Made by a program: the position numbers and the translations under genes. Below are positions 9,573 to 17,526 of a DNA stretch of 64,000 bases, piece after piece; position 1 is the first letter of the stretch, and every line of letters starts with the position of its first letter. The stretch spans positions 2,666,001 to 2,730,000 of the forward strand of contig NZ_CP150235.1 of the NCBI RefSeq assembly GCF_037974355.1, written 5' to 3'. The notes below the pieces were generated by a model. It saw only the letters and a program-made list of their open reading frames with translations. It was not told the origin of the DNA and did not search any database. The DNA comes from Paenibacillus sp. FSL R5-0517. GTDB lineage: Bacteria; Bacillota; Bacilli; Paenibacillales; Paenibacillaceae.

Positions 9573-10067
9573 TTGACGACAGTGACTTTTGAAGAGGTAA
9601 CCGAACAGCACCTTCCTGAAATTAGAGTGATTTATAACTATTATGTAAGGAATACAACAATTTCGTTTCATACGGAGGAATTAGATCTTAATCAGATTAA
9701 ATCCTCTGTTATGAACCAGGATGCGCGGTATAAAACTTACGTAATTTTTGAAAATAATCAAATGGTGGGCTATGTTCTAATCACCCAATATAAGAGTAAA
9801 CAGGCTTATGACATCTGCGGAGAAGTCACTATATATTTGAAGCCCGATATTTTGGGAAAAGGCTTGGGCAAACAAGCCCTTCGTTATATTGAGAAGGTTG
9901 CAAAAGAACAAGGATTCCATACCTTGATTGCGACAATTTGCATGGAGAATACAAGAAGTAAATCATTATTTGAGAAAAATGGGTATGAACAATGTGCTCT
10001 GTTTAAAGAGATCGGATATAAGTTTGATAGAAAACTGGATATTGGAAGTTTCCAAAAGATACTGTAA
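9573..10067 (+). CDS. GNAT N-acetyltransferase, phosphinothricin acetyltransferase-like
   Basis: Acetyl-CoA-dependent N-acetyltransferase of the PAT-like branch. Visible features are IRVIYNYYVRNTTISFHTEE at the N-terminus, the acetyl-CoA loop region EVTIYLKPDILGKGLGKQAL, and the C-terminal NTRSKSLFEKNGYEQC typical of GNAT folds. The start is TTG with GAGGATGG eight to ten bases upstream; nearby ATGs are out of frame. The next gene begins 12 bases downstream, so the two are probably cotranscribed. Substrate unknown. Confidence 0.85.
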   Translation: MTTVTFEEVTEQHLPEIRVIYNYYVRNTTISFHTEELDLNQIKSSVMNQDARYKTYVIFENNQMVGYVLITQYKSKQAYDICGEVTIYLKPDILGKGLGKQALRYIEKVAKEQGFHTLIATICMENTRSKSLFEKNGYEQCALFKEIGYKFDRKLDIGSFQKIL

Positions 10068-10079
10068 GGAGATTATTAA

Positions 10080-10610
10080 ATGGTTAACAACCTATATATT
10101 ATATCTGGCCCCCCTGGAGTAGGGAAATCTACAACTTCCAAGCTGCTGGTGCAGACTTTAAAGAGAAGTGCATACATTTCTGGAGATGCGGTTAGTCACT
10201 TGCCGGTCAAAGGACGAGGTAAACCTTGGCTTGATAAAGATACAAATGACTTAACGTGGAAAAATATATCCAGTCTAGTGAAAAATTTATTGGACTATAA
10301 CTACGATGTAGTTTTGGACTATGTTTCCTTTCCGGAGGACGTTAATGGATTAATGACAGAACTGGCAGACTATATTGTTCGCATAACCTATGTTGTATTG
10401 ATGGTGGATCATCAAACCATTATTCATAGAGACTGTCTAAGAGCAGAAGAACATCAAATGAAAGAAAGAAGTGTGCTTCTGCTGGATGAGTTTGAAAATC
10501 ATCTGAATTTGAGCGCAGATAACAAACTGTATACTCATCATTTTACAGAAGATCAACTACCTGAAATAATAAATGAAATTATAAATAATGAGAAGTATCG
10601 GGTGAGATAA
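10080..10610 (+). CDS. AAA/P-loop nucleotide kinase-like protein
   Basis: 176-residue P-loop protein. IISGPPGVGKSTTSKLL near residue 8 is Walker A, and YDVVLDYVSFPEDV lies where small-molecule kinases carry their acceptor-binding Asp. The layout resembles chloramphenicol phosphotransferase-like and shikimate kinase-like proteins, but I see no motif that settles the substrate. It follows the PAT-like gene closely with AAGGAG before the ATG. Probably a cytoplasmic kinase acting on a small molecule. Confidence 0.8.
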   Translation: MVNNLYIISGPPGVGKSTTSKLLVQTLKRSAYISGDAVSHLPVKGRGKPWLDKDTNDLTWKNISSLVKNLLDYNYDVVLDYVSFPEDVNGLMTELADYIVRITYVVLMVDHQTIIHRDCLRAEEHQMKERSVLLLDEFENHLNLSADNKLYTHHFTEDQLPEIINEIINNEKYRVR

Positions 10611-10661
10611 CAGCGCTTTTTACTAGGCTGCAAATTGTAAAAGTGATAAGAGGGTGAACCA

Positions 10662-11129
10662 TTGAACAGAGGAATACGTTTTAGAATACCAAATGCCTAT
10701 GGTTGCTTTCTTGGGGAGATTTTAAAACCAATAGGAGTATCTAATTTCGATTGGTTTATTGGTGGAGAAGAATCCTATTTCATTGAGGACGATACATTAG
10801 GGGATGATCTTTTTCCGGATATGATTATGGGTATGAATGGAGAAGAATTACAAAAGATTATTGATAACAACGAGTATTATTTAATTTTTGCGAATTTAAA
10901 AGCATTTCCAAAAGGTGCAAAAATCACAGATGTAATCACCTATGAAGATTATATGTTGAGTGACTGTCAGCTGGTTCTTCTTGTAGTGGATAGTATCTAC
11001 GTCACGGTTTATTGTAAAGACCCGGAAAAAATCGAGGAAATATATAATCATATAAATAGACAGGGATTTAAATCTCTGGAATATGTAACGGATGAGACAT
11101 TTTCCTCAATGATATTTGACTGTTTATGA
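10662..11129 (+). CDS. uncharacterised protein, probable DUF2691 family
   Basis: 155-residue acidic, soluble protein with no signal or membrane segment. The N-terminus (RGIRFRIPNAYGCFLGEILK) resembles what I recall of the DUF2691 family in Bacilli, whose function is unknown. The start is TTG, supported by GAGGGTGA spaced seven bases. The gene stands alone between a kinase-like gene and a methyltransferase gene with short gaps. No function can be assigned. Confidence 0.75.
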   Translation: MNRGIRFRIPNAYGCFLGEILKPIGVSNFDWFIGGEESYFIEDDTLGDDLFPDMIMGMNGEELQKIIDNNEYYLIFANLKAFPKGAKITDVITYEDYMLSDCQLVLLVVDSIYVTVYCKDPEKIEEIYNHINRQGFKSLEYVTDETFSSMIFDCL

Positions 11130-11163
11130 ATACGATTACATCTTATGAAGGAGGAATCTCACC

Positions 11164-12042
11164 TTGTCTGATTACTATTGGGATGACCAAATGGAATATC
11201 TGAGAAATACGCGTTGGTTATATTATAACGATGATTATCTCGAATTTTTGGTTCAACGTGTATGGAAGATTGAAAATCCAGTAGATCTTATCGACTATGG
11301 GTGTGGTTATGGCTACCTTGGGTTGAAACTGCTTCCTTTATTACCCGAAGGATCAACCTATACCGGAATAGATAAAGGCAAGGAATTGATTAGGCAGGCC
11401 AGAGAGATTTTTTCAAAGACCTCTTATCAAACGACTTTTATTGTAGATGACATTGAAACGGTGCAAGTGAAACGTCAGTACAATATTGCAATAAGTCATG
11501 CCTTCTTATTACATATGAGAGAGCCTATCACCGTTCTTCAGAATATGATCGAAAGTCTCGTAGATGAGGGTAGAATGATATGTTTTGAACCCCATTGGAT
11601 CGCTAATATGTCAAACTATGAATTACAAGGACTTGATCAATCCGATATTATCCAGTTAGGTATTCTCCAAAAATTATTCGAGGAGGATAGCAAACGGAAT
11701 GGTAAAGACGGAAATATCGGTATGAAGCTTCCAATCCTGCTTAGCCAACTTGGGTTGAGAAATGTAGAATGCCGGGTGAGTGACAAGGTTAACTTCTTAG
11801 ATCAAAACATGCCAGGTTCAGATAAGCAAAAGCTTTTTCAGGCATTAAAGGAAGAAGGGCTGGGACAAAAAAACAATGCCAGGCATGAATTTGTTACTCA
11901 ATTGGTTGAAAGAGGACTTCATTCAGACGAAGCGAATAGACAATATGAAGCAGAGGATGTGTTTGCTAGGGAGTTTAATGAGAGCTCATGGTTAACCTAC
12001 GCTCCGAACATGAAAATTACATCGGGAATCGTAACGAGATAA
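11164..12042 (+). CDS. class I SAM-dependent methyltransferase
   Basis: Cytoplasmic methyltransferase of 292 residues. Motif I is LIDYGCGYGYLGLKLLPLLP near residue 40, followed by YTGIDKGKELIRQARE (acidic residue that binds the SAM ribose) and FIVDDIETV. The second half, with many charged helices, is the likely substrate-binding lid and does not point to a known substrate. The start is TTG with GAAGGAGG upstream. No paired resistance or biosynthesis gene reveals the target. Confidence 0.85.
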   Translation: MSDYYWDDQMEYLRNTRWLYYNDDYLEFLVQRVWKIENPVDLIDYGCGYGYLGLKLLPLLPEGSTYTGIDKGKELIRQAREIFSKTSYQTTFIVDDIETVQVKRQYNIAISHAFLLHMREPITVLQNMIESLVDEGRMICFEPHWIANMSNYELQGLDQSDIIQLGILQKLFEEDSKRNGKDGNIGMKLPILLSQLGLRNVECRVSDKVNFLDQNMPGSDKQKLFQALKEEGLGQKNNARHEFVTQLVERGLHSDEANRQYEAEDVFAREFNESSWLTYAPNMKITSGIVTR

Positions 12043-12079
12043 GCCTATAGTTTCTAATACTCATAAGGAGGTACAGAGG

Positions 12080-12439
12080 ATGATATATAGGAGAAAAACC
12101 TATGTTATTGCTACTTCTTTTGTAGAAGAGTTTAATGCTCTATTTAATGATATTTTGCTGCCATCCCAATTGAAATACGGATCAAGACTTATTGGAAGAT
12201 GGCATACACCCATAGATGATGAAACCAGTGAGATTTTTGCGATGTGGGAATACGATACCCTTGAACAATACGAAGAGATTGAGAAAAATATAAAATCAGA
12301 TACAGAACACGTAAAGCGCGTTCAAGCTCGTTTTGATCAGATCGGAAGACATCGGTATAAAGAAGTTTTTCGAGAAGAAATTAGGCAAGCATTTTTCACA
12401 TCGACAGTAGATCGCGAACAAACAATTTTGAAAAAATAA
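12080..12439 (+). CDS. NIPSNAP family protein
   Basis: 119-residue protein with the ferredoxin-like alpha/beta layout of the NIPSNAP family: MIYRRKTYVIATSFVEEFNA, then GRWHTPIDDETSEIFAMWEY, then YEEIEKNI. These dimeric alpha/beta-barrel-type proteins have no agreed enzymatic role in bacteria. AAGGAGG is eight bases before the ATG. It sits 18 bases upstream of an acetyltransferase gene and is probably cotranscribed with it. Confidence 0.8.
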   Translation: MIYRRKTYVIATSFVEEFNALFNDILLPSQLKYGSRLIGRWHTPIDDETSEIFAMWEYDTLEQYEEIEKNIKSDTEHVKRVQARFDQIGRHRYKEVFREEIRQAFFTSTVDREQTILKK

Positions 12440-12457
12440 AGAAGGAGATGAGAGAAG

Positions 12458-12955
12458 ATGGAGACAGAAAGACTTATATTTCAGAAATATACCAAAAATG
12501 ATTTTGATTTACTTTTTGAGATGACACGTGAGCCAAAGATGATGAAATTTATAAGACATGGAGGACCCTGGACGAAGGAAGAAACGATGCAAAGCCTGGA
12601 AAAGTTCATAAACTGGAATAAAAACGATAAGGGGCTGTTTCTTGCATTCAATAAAGAGGATCACAAGTGCATTGGAACCTCTGGACTGATTCCGCAGCTC
12701 ATTGAAGGCACGGACGAGCTTGAAGTTGGTTACTGGGTTGTGGAGCAATACTGGGGAATGGGTTACGGATATGAACAAGCTAAAGCATGGAAGGAATATG
12801 GCATGGGTCACTTGAAACAGAGACGGTTGATATCGTTGATTCAACATGGCAATGTGGGTTCTATGAAAGTCGCGCAAAAGAATGGCATGAAACATGAGAA
12901 GGACGTAGACATCATAGGAAAAAAAGTAGCGGTGTACTCGATTGAGGTGAATTGA
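12458..12955 (+). CDS. GNAT N-acetyltransferase, RimJ/RimL-like
   Basis: 165-residue acetyltransferase. METERLIFQKYTKNDFDLLF is the usual RimJ/RimL opening. ELEVGYWVVEQYWGMGYGYE gives the acetyl-CoA loop, here degenerate (G-M-G-Y-G-Y rather than R-x-x-G-x-G/A). NVGSMKVAQKNGMKHE is the conserved C-terminal helix and strand. GAAGGAGATGAG precedes the ATG. Two bases after its stop lies the start of a decayed acetyltransferase gene, so this is a local cluster of related genes. Confidence 0.85.
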   Translation: METERLIFQKYTKNDFDLLFEMTREPKMMKFIRHGGPWTKEETMQSLEKFINWNKNDKGLFLAFNKEDHKCIGTSGLIPQLIEGTDELEVGYWVVEQYWGMGYGYEQAKAWKEYGMGHLKQRRLISLIQHGNVGSMKVAQKNGMKHEKDVDIIGKKVAVYSIEVN

Positions 12956-12957
12956 AA

Positions 12958-13104
12958 ATGACTCCTTTTCCTGAACTGGAAACTAAAAGAATGTTGTTAA
13001 GAGAAATTAAACAGAGTGATTCCCAAGACATTTTTCATATTTTTTCTAATGAACGTTTCCAAAATGGTCACATCTATGCATTGTTGAAGAAAGAATATGT
13101 ATGA
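12958..13104 (+). pseudogene. internally deleted GNAT acetyltransferase remnant
   Basis: The 48-codon frame opens FPELETKRMLLREIKQSD and continues to an Asn/Glu-Arg-Phe junction, exactly like a RimJ/RimL acetyltransferase N-terminus. It then jumps to GHIYALLKKEYV, which matches the last residues of the same family (usually ...YSLLKKEY). The central roughly 120 to 130 residues, including the acetyl-CoA loop, are missing while the frame is kept. The product cannot be a working acetyltransferase. The stop overlaps the start of the next gene (ATGA). The annotation rests on family knowledge of both ends. Confidence 0.75.
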
Positions 13105-13688
13105 GAATACGAATTATCGGGTCTTGCGGTAGTGGGAAATCAACATTAGCCAAAGAATTATCGGATAAATACGGTATTCCTTCCTATGAATTAGATAATC
13201 TAATCTGGGACAGAAGCGCCGAAAATCTGAGATACCCTGAAAGTGTGAGGGATGAATCCGTCCAATCTATTGCCTGTTCAGAGGCTTGGATCATGGAAGG
13301 AGTACAGTACAAAGATTGGACTTTACCATCCATACAAGAAGCAGATTTAATTTTTGTATTAAACCCAAATGTGTTCATTATAGATTATCGGATTATAAAG
13401 AGGTTTGTATTCTCCAGAATGGGCTTGCGACCGTCGAATTACAAGCAGTCATTCAAGGACTTATGCAAGATGATTGTGAAGTGGAATCATCAATATAATA
13501 TAGATGCAGCGATAGATGTGATTAACGAAAATAACAAGACAGCAATGATCACTAAGAATAAAAAACAAGTTATACAGTTGATTGAACATCATTTGGAAGT
13601 AGTTAGTGATCTACAGGTTGGCAATAAGGTGAAAAATTCTAATCGTGCAAAGAATACATGTGATGATTTTCTAAATGAGGTGACTTAA
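13101..13688 (+). CDS. P-loop kinase, DNA topology modulation protein FlaR-like
   Basis: 195-residue P-loop protein that opens MRIRIIGSCGSGKSTLAKEL (Walker A) and continues YELDNLIWDRSAENLRYPES and AWIMEGVQYKDWTL. This is the layout of adenylate kinase-like proteins often annotated as FlaR or topology modulation protein; the biochemical role is unclear. The last 35 residues are Asn/Lys-rich and look like a non-conserved extension. Its ATG overlaps the stop of the acetyltransferase remnant. Confidence 0.8.
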   Translation: MRIRIIGSCGSGKSTLAKELSDKYGIPSYELDNLIWDRSAENLRYPESVRDESVQSIACSEAWIMEGVQYKDWTLPSIQEADLIFVLNPNVFIIDYRIIKRFVFSRMGLRPSNYKQSFKDLCKMIVKWNHQYNIDAAIDVINENNKTAMITKNKKQVIQLIEHHLEVVSDLQVGNKVKNSNRAKNTCDDFLNEVT

Positions 13689-13691
13689 ACA

Positions 13692-14095
13692 TTGAATAAT
13701 ATCAATCATGAGGGTGAATTACAAATCGTATTTGGTAATCATGAAGAAGACTATAAAACCGTTTGTAATAACTTATATAACTATAATGTCTCTGAAACAA
13801 ATGGGTTATTAAACAAGCCTGGACAAACTATAAATCTTTTTTTACGCGACGAGACAGGTAAGGCAGTGGGTGGGATCTTCTGTGCTACATATTGTGAAAC
13901 ATTATATATTGATAATTTTTGGATAGATGTGGAACACAGAAAGAAAGGATACGGAAGATCTTTAATCATGCAAGCAGAAAGCATGGCTTCTGAATTAGGA
14001 TGTAAGCTTGCACACACAAGCACATTTTCATATCAATCTCCTGAATTCTACAAGACGATGGAATTGTTCAATACTTCCTAAAGAAAAGATTGTAA
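13692..14095 (+). pseudogene. GNAT acetyltransferase with a C-terminal deletion and frameshift
   Basis: Starts at TTG with GAGGTG nine bases upstream. The frame carries an acetyltransferase with TLYIDNFWIDVEHRKKGYGR (acetyl-CoA loop R-K-K-G-Y-G) and TSTFSYQSPEFYKTM. Family members continue with about a dozen residues around GYEVFGVL and end in QYFLKK. Here the open frame instead ends after ELFNTS at 14081, while GIVQYFLKKRL followed by a stop is found in the next frame at 14060-14095. A short deletion not divisible by three has therefore removed the segment between and shifted the frame. The acetyl-CoA site is intact, so weak activity is not excluded. Confidence 0.75.
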
Positions 14096-14143
14096 GACGA
14101 AAACTTAACGTGGCATTGGACGTAACGCAGGGTGACTTTGTAG

Positions 14144-14455
14144 AAACAAAAGGATGGCGCTCAGAATGGGGAGTGGAATTCGAAACAACTCATCTCTGCT
14201 GACTGGATTGCTAGAAGTGTAAGTCTTTCTCTTACTTCAAACACCTTATATAGCTACCACTGGCGCATAATGAAAAGCATCGAGGAAGAAGAAGCTGAAA
14301 ATAAAACGTTTTATGCTATGGGTATGGGTGGTGGACGAGGGCAGTATATCTTAGTTAACCAAAAGCGAGGATTGGTTGCGGTATTCACAACAATTATATC
14401 CGATGATAGTTTGTTACCGCTTCAGTGGTTTAACCAATATATTTTGAAAGAGTAG
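14144..14455 (+). pseudogene. C-terminal remnant of a beta-lactamase-family serine hydrolase
   Basis: One open frame of about 100 codons, with a stop just upstream at 14141 and no start codon until an internal ATG at 14270. It reads NGEWNSKQLISADWIARS, then SYHWRI, FYAMGMGGGRGQYILV, LVAVFTT and DSLLPLQWFNQYIL. These are the closing motifs of class C beta-lactamase-like serine hydrolases (the G-x-G-G-Q-Y-I strand and the final helix). The N-terminal half with the S-x-x-K and Y-x-N motifs is absent. It is a 5'-truncated relic, directly after the frameshifted acetyltransferase gene. Confidence 0.7.
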
Positions 14456-14479
14456 TCATGTTGTAATTGGAGGGATACC

Positions 14480-14947
14480 ATGAGTCAATGGTTTGATCTA
14501 GATGAACTTGATCCAGAGTTAATCAAATTTGCAGTGATAATCGCTAAATATAACCATAAATTCATCATTATTAAAAATAGGAAAAGAGGAGGTTGGGAGA
14601 TCCCAGGAGGCAACAAAGAAATTGGGGAAACCATTTTACATACGGCGAGTCGAGAACTCTATGAAGAGACAGGTGCAGTGCATTTTGAATTGACACCTTA
14701 TGGCGTATATGAATGGAATGGGAGCTTTGGTATGGTCTCTTATGCTGAGGTTAATTGGCTCGATAGCTTACCCGAGTCGGAGATTGATGAAATAAAACTT
14801 GTGGACGTATTGCCTGAAGGGATGAACTTCGGAGATATGTTTTATCATTTCTTGGATAGATGGGATGGACTTGATAACCATGAGTTAGAAAAGTACACCA
14901 TCCAAATAAATCATTTGAATGAGTTGCCTGTAATTAAAATAAGCTGA
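14480..14947 (+). CDS. Nudix hydrolase
   Basis: 155-residue Nudix protein. The Nudix box GGNKEIGETILHTASREL plus YEETGA fits G-x5-E-x7-R-E-U-x-E-E-x-G-U, so the Mg-binding Glu residues are present. It hydrolyses a nucleoside diphosphate linked to some moiety; substrate unknown. Hydrophobic opening LIKFAVIIAKYNHKFIIIKN and WEIPGG are typical. AATTGGAGGG precedes the ATG. First intact gene after the run of relics. Confidence 0.9.
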   Translation: MSQWFDLDELDPELIKFAVIIAKYNHKFIIIKNRKRGGWEIPGGNKEIGETILHTASRELYEETGAVHFELTPYGVYEWNGSFGMVSYAEVNWLDSLPESEIDEIKLVDVLPEGMNFGDMFYHFLDRWDGLDNHELEKYTIQINHLNELPVIKIS

Positions 14948-14989
14948 TTTAATCTGTAGGAACTGAAACTAAAGGAGATGGCAACGACC

Positions 14990-15523
14990 ATGATAACATA
15001 TAGGGCTTTGACCCTTGAAGATGTGAACCAGTTGGGGGAAATAGACCGTTCGGAACATATTGATCTCATCTATGAAATGAGAGAGAACGAATTGGTAGAG
15101 CTAAAACAAAATCATGAGTGCTCCAACTGGGATGAGAAGCTTTTGGAGGAAATTCAAAATCGATACGTCTCCGAATTAGAACAAGGTGGCATGGCATATG
15201 GCGCATTTGCTGAGGAGCGGTTAATTGGCTTTGGAGTGCTAGCACATCAATTTAGAGGAAGTGAGCAAAATCAATTACAAGTTGACTTGATGTATGTCTC
15301 ACGCGGCTACAGAAGACAAGGCGTTGGAAAACGTATTCTAAACCAATTAGGTGAAGAGGCTAAGAAACGTGGGGCACAGTATCTGTACATCTCCTCCACA
15401 GAAACGAGATCAGCGGTATCCTTTTACAGAAGCCAGGGCAGCCAGATTACTAGTGAAATGGATCAGGAACTTTATGACAGAGAGCCGAAAGATATACACA
15501 TGATAAAGGAGCTGGGCACATGA
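14990..15523 (+). CDS. GNAT N-acetyltransferase
   Basis: 178-residue acetyltransferase with LMYVSRGYRRQGVGKRIL (acetyl-CoA loop R-R-Q-G-V-G) and a C-terminal TRSAVSFYRSQGSQIT. I start at 14990: the site AAAGGAG at 14971-14977 touches an earlier in-frame ATG at 14978 but sits 12 bases from 14990. The gene overlaps the next one by four bases (ATGA), so the two products are made together. Confidence 0.87.
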   Translation: MITYRALTLEDVNQLGEIDRSEHIDLIYEMRENELVELKQNHECSNWDEKLLEEIQNRYVSELEQGGMAYGAFAEERLIGFGVLAHQFRGSEQNQLQVDLMYVSRGYRRQGVGKRILNQLGEEAKKRGAQYLYISSTETRSAVSFYRSQGSQITSEMDQELYDREPKDIHMIKELGT

Positions 15524-16158
15524 CAACAACAGTAGGCATACTTGGCACCATTCATAATCCAGAACTCAGGGAGCGATATCATTGTTCTCTTTCTCTTTAC
15601 AAGAATGTGATAACTGAGTTTAAGCCAGATCTCATTTGTGGTGAAGTTCATCCACAGAGTTGGTTGAGATATCAGAAGGACAAACATGATAGAGGATACT
15701 GGGGAGAACCGGCAAGTGAATTTTGGGATATGGTATTTCCTTTGTGCGAAGAGCAGGACATTCCATTTGTGCCTATTGATTGGTTTGAATTGGATGTGTG
15801 GAATGCATTTGATCCATTTAACGGTTATTCGAGTGAGGAGCGCAAAGAACTCGAACAGCGGGATGATGACTGGTTTGCGGAACAAATGGACACGTATCGG
15901 TTTGGGGGAATTCCTTTTAATTCAAAGGAGTTCGATCGTATAACCAAACAAAAATATGCATGGTTAGGGCAGATTAACCCGAAGGCACAGAACTTTCGCT
16001 GGGTTGTCCGTAATCAGATTATGGTTCAGAGAGTCAAAAATACAATTGAAGCTCATCCAGGGAAACGAATCCTCTGTATCATAGGAGCCGATCATAATTA
16101 CATTTTTCAAGAAGAACTGATGAACGAATCTATTGAATTGTTGTATCCGCTACGCTAG
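15520..16158 (+). CDS. uncharacterised protein with TraB/Tiki-like layout
   Basis: 212-residue soluble protein with no signal peptide. It opens VGILGTIHNPELRERYHCSL and continues FKPDLICGEVHP, then near the end has KRILCIIGADHNYIF. A G-T-x-H motif at the first strand, an acidic residue after a second strand, and a late G-A-x-H are the spacing seen in the TraB/Tiki/ChaN-like fold. I offer that as a fold guess only. It is translationally coupled to the acetyltransferase before it. Confidence 0.6.
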   Translation: MTTTVGILGTIHNPELRERYHCSLSLYKNVITEFKPDLICGEVHPQSWLRYQKDKHDRGYWGEPASEFWDMVFPLCEEQDIPFVPIDWFELDVWNAFDPFNGYSSEERKELEQRDDDWFAEQMDTYRFGGIPFNSKEFDRITKQKYAWLGQINPKAQNFRWVVRNQIMVQRVKNTIEAHPGKRILCIIGADHNYIFQEELMNESIELLYPLR

Positions 16159-16247
16159 AGAAAGCGTCAGTATAAATAGGTTTAAGCCCGTAATTAAGGA
16201 GCATTATATGTGCAAAAAAAATCCGTAAAACACTTAAGTACAGCTTA

Positions 16248-17237
16248 TTGAGTATCATTTTAATGATTATAGTTGCTTTGATATTTCCCACATGGACACC
16301 CCAAATTAAAGGGGAGAACAGCATCAGCATGTTAGAGCAGATCGAAATCAACGGTGCAGGTCACGAGGTCATGATCAGGGGAGTTGACCGGAGTAATCCT
16401 ATCCTGATTTTTGTGCATGGGGGGCCGGGATGCTCGGAGATTCCTTACGTTAGGAAGTATCAGAAGGAGCTTGAGCAACACTTCACTGTAGTCCATTATG
16501 ATCAACGTGGGAGCGGAAAGTCCTATCACTTTTTTGAGGATTATTCGAATCTGACAACAGATGTATTAGTAGATGATTTGTTAGCGTTAAGTGATGTTGT
16601 ATCTAAGGAGTTAAATCAAGAAAAGGTTATATTAATCGGTCATTCATTTGGTACATACATCGGGATGAAAGCTGCGGCTAAGGCGCCAGCTCAGTTTCAC
16701 GCGTATATTGGCATTGGGCAGATGGCAGATACGCTTCAGAGCGAACTGGAGAGCATGGAGTACACGTTAGAACAAGCGAAACAAGCCGGTAATGAAGCGG
16801 ATGTTGAAAAACTGGAGCTAGTTCGTGGGTCGATTGAGCAAGGAAATGATCTTACACCTAGAATTCTTTTGCAAAAGTACGGCGGCGCTGCCAGACTTAT
16901 CAATGAGAATAGAGATTATATTTCAGGATTCCTTTTGAATCCCGAATACAATGGATTGGATATGATTCGCTTTTATTCAGGGATGTTCAGTTCGCAAGAC
17001 ATCTTACTGAGGGAAGCATTTGATCAAAATTTACCCGACATTGTGGATCATCTGGAGATTCCTAGTTATTTTGTGATGGGTAAATATGATTATATGACCA
17101 CTACGAATGCAGCACGTGATTATTTCAAAGGACTCGATGCACCGATCAAAGATTTCGTTGTATTTAACGAATCGGCGCATTACCCACAGTTTGAAGAGAA
17201 AGATAAATTCTTAAATTGGTTAATTGAGCTATTTTAA
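16248..17237 (+). CDS. alpha/beta hydrolase, proline iminopeptidase-like, 5' end frameshifted
   Basis: Alpha/beta hydrolase with oxyanion motif FVHGGPGCSE, DQRGSGKSYHF, nucleophile elbow LIGHSFGTY and a C-terminal SAHYPQFEE carrying the catalytic His; this fits prolyl aminopeptidase-like enzymes. The open frame begins at TTG 16248, inside an N-terminal membrane segment (LLSIILMIIVALIF). A good ribosome site (AAGGAG) and ATG lie at 16203-16210, but that frame stops after six codons because of an A8 run at 16214-16221. With seven A residues the ATG would read MCKKIRKTLKYSLLSIIL and join the hydrolase perfectly. The true gene is therefore probably 16208-17237. Confidence 0.82.
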   Translation: MSIILMIIVALIFPTWTPQIKGENSISMLEQIEINGAGHEVMIRGVDRSNPILIFVHGGPGCSEIPYVRKYQKELEQHFTVVHYDQRGSGKSYHFFEDYSNLTTDVLVDDLLALSDVVSKELNQEKVILIGHSFGTYIGMKAAAKAPAQFHAYIGIGQMADTLQSELESMEYTLEQAKQAGNEADVEKLELVRGSIEQGNDLTPRILLQKYGGAARLINENRDYISGFLLNPEYNGLDMIRFYSGMFSSQDILLREAFDQNLPDIVDHLEIPSYFVMGKYDYMTTTNAARDYFKGLDAPIKDFVVFNESAHYPQFEEKDKFLNWLIELF

Positions 17238-17526
17238 GATGCATGGAGAGCAGCAAGATCATATTTCGATGGTTGATTTTGATCAAGAACATATTCAAGC
17301 AATTAAATGAAACGGATAGATGGATTATTTTGTAGTAAATCGTCAAAAAAGAGCAATAAAGATATATCTTTATTTTCCATAAATGTGTTATTATGTTGGT
17401 GAAAGACGAAAATTTTATTTGTTTGATCGATAGGGAAGGAGGCGCGAATTCTCGAATCATTCAATCTGAATCAATAGATTAACTGCACTGCTTGTTAAAA
17501 ATAATAGAATAAGCGGAGGTATGGTT

